Below are positions 59,020-64,000 of a stretch of DNA of 64,000 nucleotides, piece by piece; position 1 is the first letter of the stretch; the number at the start of each line of letters is the position of its first letter. The position numbers were made by a program, and so were the translations under genes. Below the pieces are notes generated by a model that did not search any database, was not told where the DNA came from, and was given only the letters and a program-made list of their open reading frames with translations. The stretch covers positions 62,001-126,000 of the forward strand of contig JAPJQL010000001.1 of NCBI GenBank assembly GCA_030825115.1, given 5' to 3'. This DNA is from Lachnospiraceae bacterium. Lineage in GTDB: Bacteria; Bacillota; Clostridia; Lachnospirales; Lachnospiraceae.

Positions 59020-59046
59020 AAAACCCCCGGCAAATCCTGCCGGGGG
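59020..59046 (-). terminator. Terminator of pckA
   Basis: CCCCCGGC (59024-59031) and GCCGGGGG (59039-59046) form a perfect eight-base GC stem with a seven-base loop, followed on the minus strand by TTTTCTAAA. It lies 18 bases past the pckA stop. Confidence 0.75.
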
Positions 59047-59064
59047 TAAGTGATCCAATCCGTA

Positions 59065-60675
59065 TTATAACTGAGGACCAGCGGAAACCAAAGCTTTTCC
59101 TGCCTCGTTGCCCTCGTATTTTGCAAAGTTCTTCACGAAACGCTGTGCCAGGTCTTTTGCCTTTGCATCCCACTCAGCAGCATCTGCGTATGTATCGCGA
59201 GGATCAAGGATCTTCGGATCTACGCCCGGAAGCTCGGTCGGAACTTCAAAGTTGAAGTGCGGGATCGTCTTGGTCGGTGCGCTTCCGATAGAGCCGTCAA
59301 GGATTGCGTCGATAATGCCACGGGTATCGCGGATCGAGATACGTTTGCCGGTACCATTCCATCCGGTGTTTACAAGGTATGCTTTCGCACCGCTCATCTC
59401 CATTCTCTTAACAAGTTCCTCTGCATACTTGGTCGGATGCAGCTCTAAGAATGCCTGTCCAAAGCAGGCGGAGAAGGTCGGGGTCGGCTCGGTGATGCCG
59501 CGCTCGGTACCTGCAAGCTTAGCCGTAAATCCGGACAGGAAGTAATACTGAGTCTGCTCCGGAGTCAGGATCGATACAGGAGGAAGCACGCCGAATGCAT
59601 CTGCAGACAGGAAGATCACATCCTTTGCTGCAGGAGCTGCGGAAACCGGGCGGACAATCTTCTCGATGTGGTCGATCGGATAGGATACACGGGTATTCTC
59701 CGTTACGCTCTTGTCGTCAAAATCAATCTTTCCGTCAGCGTCCAGGGTAACGTTCTCCAACAGGGCGTTGCGTTTGATTGCATTGTAGATATCCGGCTCT
59801 GAATCTTTGTCAAGGTTGATGACTTTCGCATAGCAGCCGCCTTCGAAGTTGAACACGCCGTTGTCGTCCCAGCCGTGCTCGTCATCACCGATCAGCAGAC
59901 GTTTCGGGTCTGTAGACAGCGTGGTCTTGCCGGTACCGGAAAGGCCGAAGAAGATAGCGGTGTTCTCACCGTTCATATCGGTATTTGCAGAGCAGTGCAT
60001 GGAAGCGATGCCCTTCAGCGGCAGATAGTAGTTCATCATGGAGAACATACCCTTCTTCATCTCGCCGCCGTACCAGGTGTTTACGATAACCTGCTCACGG
60101 CTGGTGATGTTGAACATTGCAGCCGTCTCAGAATTCAGTCCTAACTCTTTGTAGTTCTCTACTTTAGCCTTGGAAGCATTGTAGACAACGAAATCCGGCT
60201 CAAAATTCTCAAGTTCTTCCTCTGTAGGCTGTATGAACATGTTCTTTACAAAATGAGCCTGCCATGCAACTTCCATAATGAAGCGGATTGCCATACGGGT
60301 ATCTTTGTTCGCGCCGCAGAAAGCGTCTACCACGAAGAGCCTCTTGCCGGAAAGCTCGTCGATCGCAATCTTCTTAACGGTGTCCCATGCTTCCTGGCTT
60401 GCAGGATGGTTGTCGTTCTTGTACTCATCGGATGTCCACCATACCGTGTCCTTTGAGTTCTCGTCCATAACGATAAATTTATCCTTAGGAGAACGTCCTG
60501 TATAAATACCGGTCATAACATTCACTGCGCCAAGCTCACTTACCTGTCCTTTTTCAAAGCCCACCAGGTCGGATTTGGTTTCTTCTTCAAACAATGTCTC
60601 ATAAGAAGGATTGTAAACAATTTCTGTGGTTCCAGTGATACCATACTGACTTAAATCAATTTTGGACATAGTCAT
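59065..60675 (-). CDS. pckA: Phosphoenolpyruvate carboxykinase (ATP)
   Basis: A 536-residue enzyme that interconverts oxaloacetate plus ATP and PEP plus carbon dioxide plus ADP. Kinase-1a GLSGTGKTTLSTD and kinase-2 IGDDEHGWDDNGVF are present, the substrate site shows YTGRSPKDKFIV, and NTWYGGEMKKGMFS with metal-binding Lys and His follows. In gut anaerobes it often runs toward oxaloacetate in succinate formation. GAGAGG precedes the start; ATG 60675 or 60669 are both possible. It has its own promoter. Confidence 0.97.
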   Translation of the reverse strand: MTMSKIDLSQYGITGTTEIVYNPSYETLFEEETKSDLVGFEKGQVSELGAVNVMTGIYTGRSPKDKFIVMDENSKDTVWWTSDEYKNDNHPASQEAWDTVKKIAIDELSGKRLFVVDAFCGANKDTRMAIRFIMEVAWQAHFVKNMFIQPTEEELENFEPDFVVYNASKAKVENYKELGLNSETAAMFNITSREQVIVNTWYGGEMKKGMFSMMNYYLPLKGIASMHCSANTDMNGENTAIFFGLSGTGKTTLSTDPKRLLIGDDEHGWDDNGVFNFEGGCYAKVINLDKDSEPDIYNAIKRNALLENVTLDADGKIDFDDKSVTENTRVSYPIDHIEKIVRPVSAAPAAKDVIFLSADAFGVLPPVSILTPEQTQYYFLSGFTAKLAGTERGITEPTPTFSACFGQAFLELHPTKYAEELVKRMEMSGAKAYLVNTGWNGTGKRISIRDTRGIIDAILDGSIGSAPTKTIPHFNFEVPTELPGVDPKILDPRDTYADAAEWDAKAKDLAQRFVKNFAKYEGNEAGKALVSAGPQL

Positions 60676-60709
60676 GCAACCTCTCTTTCTTCAATCGAAA
60701 TTTGTTTCT

Positions 60710-60738
60710 ATTATCTCACTTTGTGAATAAAAAGTCAA
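60710..60738 (-). promoter_or_regulatory. Predicted pckA promoter
   Basis: TTGACT (60733-60738) and GATAAT (60710-60715) are 17 bases apart on the minus strand, 35 bases before the start codon. Confidence 0.65.
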
Positions 60739-60837
60739 TATTTTGCTTGCAAAAATATAAGAAAAATAATATATTTAGTATAGGCTTTGAATTATGTATA
60801 CAGTATCTATTGCTTATGAAAAGAAAGAAGGATTATC

Positions 60838-61845
60838 ATGGAACATAAGAACCAGAATTCGATCGTCATCACTGTCAGCCAGACCGGTCCGGCTGATCAT
60901 CATACCGTCACCGAAGCGCTGCACGCACTGGATCAGATCGACCGGGAGAATGGCACCACCGCCCCCGCGCTGATCCGGATCCACCGCGGAACTTACCGGG
61001 AACAGATCACGGTCCGCCGGCCGTATCTGACATTCGAGGGGGACGATGCGGCGGACACCGTCCTGACCTACGGCCTGTATGCCCGGATGCCCAGCGAAGA
61101 TATCGGAAAGCTCGGCACCTTCCGCAGCTATTCCTGTCTGGTCGACACCCATGACTTTACCGCCAGACACATCACCTTTGCCAACAGTTCCGGCAGAGGT
61201 GTCGATGTGGGGCAGGCCCTTTCTCTGTACGCAGACGGCGACCGTCTGGTGTTTGACCATTGCCGGTTTCTCGGCGGCCAGGACACCCTGTTCACCGCCC
61301 CGCTCCCGCCGACCGAGATAGAGCCAAACGGCTTTATCGGTCCCAAGCAGCTCATGCCGCGGCTCAACGGGCGTCATTATTATAAAGAATGCTATATCGA
61401 AGGCGATATTGATTTCATATTTGGAGGCGCCACCGCATACTTTGAATCCTGTGAACTGTATTCCAAAGACACCGGCAAAGAGATAAACAGCTTTGTCACG
61501 GCCGCTTCCACCCCGAAAGAACTGGAATACGGGTACGTGATGCAGGGCTGCCGTTTTACCGGAAACTGTCCGCCCGCCTCCGCCTACCTTGGGCGTCCCT
61601 GGAGAGAGTATGCCAAAACCGTCCTGTTAGACTGTTATATCGGGGAACACATCCGCGAAGAAGGGTGGCACGACTGGAATAAGACGCAGGCACAGAAAAC
61701 CGTCCTGTATGCAGAATACAGAAGCTATGGCCCTTCCTCCGACATGAGAAAACGCCCCGGCTGGGTGAAGGAACTCACCCCGGCCGAAGCGCAGCATTAC
61801 CTGAAATCAAAGGTCCTCGGCGGAAATGACCGGTGGAATCCCTGA
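60838..61845 (+). CDS. Pectin methylesterase without signal peptide
   Basis: A 335-residue family CE8 esterase that removes methyl groups from pectin, on a beta-helix fold. The catalytic set is complete: GQALSLYADGD and GGQDTLF (Gln, Gln-Asp), GDIDFIFGGATAYFES (Asp nucleophile) and YLGRPWREYAKT (Arg). No signal peptide precedes the first module, so the enzyme is probably cytoplasmic and acts on imported oligogalacturonides. ATG 60838 follows AAGGAT. It stands alone on the plus strand; no pectate lyase or galacturonate gene is beside it. Confidence 0.92.
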   Translation: MEHKNQNSIVITVSQTGPADHHTVTEALHALDQIDRENGTTAPALIRIHRGTYREQITVRRPYLTFEGDDAADTVLTYGLYARMPSEDIGKLGTFRSYSCLVDTHDFTARHITFANSSGRGVDVGQALSLYADGDRLVFDHCRFLGGQDTLFTAPLPPTEIEPNGFIGPKQLMPRLNGRHYYKECYIEGDIDFIFGGATAYFESCELYSKDTGKEINSFVTAASTPKELEYGYVMQGCRFTGNCPPASAYLGRPWREYAKTVLLDCYIGEHIREEGWHDWNKTQAQKTVLYAEYRSYGPSSDMRKRPGWVKELTPAEAQHYLKSKVLGGNDRWNP

Positions 61846-61855
61846 TTTCTCTTCC

Positions 61856-62743
61856 CTATTTAAAAAATTCATGACCGTCGTGGTGGAACAGGAAAGTCAG
61901 TTTCCCGTCAAACCAGCTCACGTTCCGGGACTGGGAACGTCCCCGGTTCATGAAATACAGCGCGCCGCGGGAGTAATCTTCTCCCGCCAGTGCGCGGTTG
62001 ACCGCCTCCACGGTCTCCGGTGTTACTTTACATGTATTGATCGATCCGTCCAATACGGGGGAGAACTGGGACCGCTGATATACCACATCCGTGATCGTAT
62101 TTGGAAATTCCGGATTCCTGACCCGGTTTAATATCACGTTGGCAACCAAAATCCTGCCCTGCATATCACAGATTCCCGCCTCGGCCTGCACGATGCGTTT
62201 TAGCACCTCATAGTCCTTGTCAGAATAACGGATCACGGCGGATGCCTTTCTCGCCTCTTCCTCTTTTCGGATTCGTTCTTCCTCGGCCAGCCTGATCGCC
62301 TCTTCTTCGGCTATTCTGGCACGTTCTTCCTCAATCTGACGTATCTCTTCTTTATTTTCCTCAATAACCGCCTGCCGTTCTTTCCGTACTTCCTGCTTCG
62401 CCTGTACATCCTGAAGCAGCGTGCTGCCCACAAGGAGCTGTCCTTCCTTTATTTTTTCCGAATCCTTAAGATGAAACTGTATTTTTGCTTCCGTAAGCAG
62501 TGCAATTTCTTCAGTCTTTTCTTCCTCTTCCTGCACGGTCTCCTCTGCCGGAGTCTCCGCATATGCAGTCAGCGCATTTTTCCCGCCGCCCCCAAACATC
62601 CCTGAGGTAAAGGTCATCACAGCTACCACGATTGCGCCTGACATGATCACCGCTGATGTGCGGTAAACCTTTTTCGTCATCGGGACGATCAGGCTTTTCA
62701 CAAACTGGTAAACCGACTGAAGAAATGAGCATAGTGTCAGCAT
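61856..62743 (-). CDS. SleB-like cell wall hydrolase with coiled coil
   Basis: A 295-residue membrane-anchored protein. One membrane segment (about 28-50) is followed by an extracellular Glu/Lys/Arg-rich coiled coil (about 75-180), then a Hydrolase_2/SleB domain of about 110 residues (LKRIVQAEAGICDMQGRILV split as LKRIVQAEAG and ICDMQGRILVANVI; then GALYFMN and HDGHEFF). The catalytic Glu of the family fits AEAG. Such enzymes cleave cortex or vegetative peptidoglycan. Start ATG 62743 has AGAGGG five bases upstream. A spore or division role is possible; context does not decide. Confidence 0.88.
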   Translation of the reverse strand: MLTLCSFLQSVYQFVKSLIVPMTKKVYRTSAVIMSGAIVVAVMTFTSGMFGGGGKNALTAYAETPAEETVQEEEEKTEEIALLTEAKIQFHLKDSEKIKEGQLLVGSTLLQDVQAKQEVRKERQAVIEENKEEIRQIEEERARIAEEEAIRLAEEERIRKEEEARKASAVIRYSDKDYEVLKRIVQAEAGICDMQGRILVANVILNRVRNPEFPNTITDVVYQRSQFSPVLDGSINTCKVTPETVEAVNRALAGEDYSRGALYFMNRGRSQSRNVSWFDGKLTFLFHHDGHEFFK

Positions 62744-63046
62744 ACATACCCTCTTTTCTTCTTCAAAATCAGCAATTCCCATTTTTTACATCATATTTTG
62801 TCGAAAGTGGGGGACAAGTCCTAAAATTGCCTTATATGTGGTGACGTTGGTTATTCTAGTGGGGGATTAGAAAAAAGTCAATAAGTTTTTCACATTTTTG
62901 TGACATCTGACATTCGAATTTTATTGTCATTTTAGACTATTCAGATAATCTGTCCAGTTTTTTCTATACTTTTCCTCATTTTACAGTTAACAATGCACAC
63001 CAGTTTGTTACATAATTATTACAATACTGTTAAATATAACGAGACA
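62744..63046. other. Intergenic region upstream of the wall hydrolase
   Basis: About 300 bases. It holds a promoter for the hydrolase and a small TCACA/TGTGA inverted repeat (62890-62903) just upstream of the -35 element. No gene was supported. Confidence 0.5.
62853..62881 (-). promoter_or_regulatory. Predicted promoter of the wall hydrolase gene
   Basis: TTGACT (62876-62881) and TAGAAT (62853-62858) are 17 bases apart on the minus strand. This is a sigma-A-like pattern, which argues against purely late sporulation expression. Confidence 0.55.
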
Positions 63047-63078
63047 AAAAAGAAGGCGACTCCTGTCGTCTTCTTTTT
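63047..63078. terminator. Terminator of the ybaK gene
   Basis: AAAAAGAAGGCGAC and GTCGTCTTCTTTTT form a 14-base stem with a four-base loop and U-runs on both strands. It lies 11 bases past the ybaK stop. Confidence 0.85.
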
Positions 63079-63088
63079 ATGTCAACTA

Positions 63089-63574
63089 TTATTGCACGAA
63101 ATTGCCATATATTCCAGCCACAAACTCTCTGAGAACATCCGGATTTATCACGATCTGGGCGCCCCGCATCCCGGCGCTTACCGCAATTTCGTCGAACAGC
63201 ATCGCCGTTTCTTCTATATAAGTAGGATATTTCTTTTTCATTCCGATGGGAGAACAGCCGCCGCGGATATATCCGGTGACCGGCAGAAGTTCTTTGACCG
63301 GCAGCATCTCCACCTTCTTGTCTCCCGCCGCCTTCGCCATTTTTTTCAGATCCAGCTCCTCTGCCACCGGGATACAGCAGACCAGATATCCGGTCCGCTC
63401 CCCCTTTAACACCAGGGTCTTAAAGACGGTGTCTGCATCCTGCCCGATACTCTCTGCAACATGGACGCCGGATAAGTCGTTCTCGTCCACCTCATACTCC
63501 ACGACACGGTAAGGCACTGCCGCCGCGTCGAGCATACGCATCGCGTTGGTTTTTTCTGTTTTCTGTGTCTTCAT
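63089..63574 (-). CDS. ybaK: Cys-tRNA(Pro)/Cys-tRNA(Cys) deacylase YbaK
   Basis: A 161-residue editing protein of the YbaK/EbsC family that hydrolyses mis-acylated Cys-tRNA(Pro). AAAVPYRVVEYE is at the N-terminus, VFKTLVLKGE carries the family Lys, and a GGCSPIGMKKKYPTYI loop is typical. Start ATG 63574 follows AAGGAT. It comes 22 bases after the LeuC-like gene and may share its transcript. Confidence 0.93.
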   Translation of the reverse strand: MKTQKTEKTNAMRMLDAAAVPYRVVEYEVDENDLSGVHVAESIGQDADTVFKTLVLKGERTGYLVCCIPVAEELDLKKMAKAAGDKKVEMLPVKELLPVTGYIRGGCSPIGMKKKYPTYIEETAMLFDEIAVSAGMRGAQIVINPDVLREFVAGIYGNFVQ

Positions 63575-63596
63575 GATGCCATCCTTTTTCCTGTCG

Positions 63597-63998
63597 TCAA
63601 GCCAGAACCGGCCCGGTTATCTTCCCGGCCACGGCACAGGCTGCCGCAGTCGCCGGAGATGCCAGATAGATCTCCACCTTGGAAGTTCCCATCCTGCCGA
63701 GGAAATTCCGGTTGTTGGTAGCCACAACCCGCTCTCCGTCGCTCAGGATGCCGCCGGTCCTTCCGCAGCACAGCCCGCAGCCCGGATGGGTGATGATCGC
63801 TCCTGCCTCCGCCAGTGTCCTGACCGCACCGCAGGCGATCGCCTCTTCATAAACCTTGCGGCTTGCGGGCGTTACGATCAGCTTTACAAAGGGAGCGACT
63901 TTCTTTCCTTCCAACACCTTTGCAGCCGCCTGCAGATCCTCCAGCCGGCCGTTGGTACAGGAGCCGATGAAGACCTGGTCGATGACCGTGCCTTCCAG
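63597..63998 (-). CDS. leuC: Aconitase/isopropylmalate isomerase large subunit, C-terminal part (5' end outside window)
   Basis: The visible 133 residues are the C-terminal portion of an aconitase-family large subunit. FIGSCTNGRLEDL and HPGCGLCCGRTGG carry the three FeS-cluster Cys, and the sequence ends AVAGKITGPVLA. It most resembles the isopropylmalate/homoaconitase-type large subunit (LeuC/HacA) of Clostridia and Archaea, which isomerises 2- and 3-isopropylmalate in leucine synthesis. No small subunit (LeuD) follows; ybaK does, so LeuD would have to be upstream or elsewhere. The start is beyond the right edge. The leuC symbol is probable, not certain; a related aconitase-family hydratase is the alternative. 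Confidence 0.85.
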   Translation of the reverse strand: MEGTVIDQVFIGSCTNGRLEDLQAAAKVLEGKKVAPFVKLIVTPASRKVYEEAIACGAVRTLAEAGAIITHPGCGLCCGRTGGILSDGERVVATNNRNFLGRMGTSKVEIYLASPATAAACAVAGKITGPVLA

Positions 63999-64000
63999 TT

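Overview
The window looks like chromosomal DNA from an anaerobic, spore-forming Firmicute of the Lachnospiraceae (Clostridium cluster XIVa) type. The clues are the strong GGAGG ribosome binding sites, an uninterrupted sporulation sigma factor of the SigK type, DUF4364 and DUF5716/DUF5717-type genes, an ATP-dependent PEP carboxykinase, a purine pathway split into PurO-type cyclohydrolase and stand-alone AICAR transformylase under a ZTP riboswitch, and a pyrB-pyrI pair. Species cannot be fixed from sequence reading alone. Most genes lie on the minus strand.

Region 1 (1-15 kb) is dominated by signalling. A compact chemosensory operon on the minus strand runs CheW-like, GGDEF-GAF-GGDEF-EAL, short CheW, CheR (CheR runs off the left edge), with a methyl-accepting chemotaxis protein just upstream. 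A transglutaminase-like protein follows, then a probable four-gene transcription unit: a 1189-residue DUF5717-like protein, an actin/Hsp70-fold DUF5716-like protein, a helical-repeat protein and a membrane diguanylate cyclase with a decayed HD-GYP tail. A DUF4364 protein is divergent from it. This unit is the best candidate here for an undescribed system.

Region 2 (15-18 kb) has galE and a self-regulated TetR operon with two membrane proteins. Region 3 (18-31.3 kb) is an accessory-looking surface locus: a 3527-residue repeat protein with a Cys/His-rich head, six related repeat modules, three SLH domains and LysM; a small Cys-rich gene before it; and a divergent LytTR regulator/GHKL kinase pair, with a 21-bp-period direct repeat in the shared promoter region. 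Region 4 (31.6-36 kb) holds a DUF4143 ATPase, sigK, metY and an MgtC-like protein.

Region 5 (36-43.6 kb) is a carbohydrate uptake and breakdown operon (binding protein, HAD phosphatase, two permeases, sugar isomerase, double-SIS protein, YjbQ, GntR regulator). It has two identical 16-bp palindromes at its head. Region 6 (43.7-49.1 kb) is a nucleoside salvage locus: a tandem-domain nucleoside deoxyribosyltransferase, nucleoside hydrolase, LacI regulator, phosphopentomutase and purine nucleoside phosphorylase. It has a 20-bp perfect palindrome at the regulator promoter and related half-sites at the hydrolase promoter.

Region 7 (49-64 kb) is mainly housekeeping: a Crp/Fnr regulator, the ZTP-riboswitch purine pair, an ABC exporter-like trio, pyrBI, a CarD-like regulator, a HAD phosphatase, pckA, an apparently cytoplasmic pectin methylesterase, a SleB-like wall hydrolase, YbaK, and the end of a LeuC/aconitase-family subunit. 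No rRNA, tRNA, CRISPR array, IS element or prophage gene was recognised.
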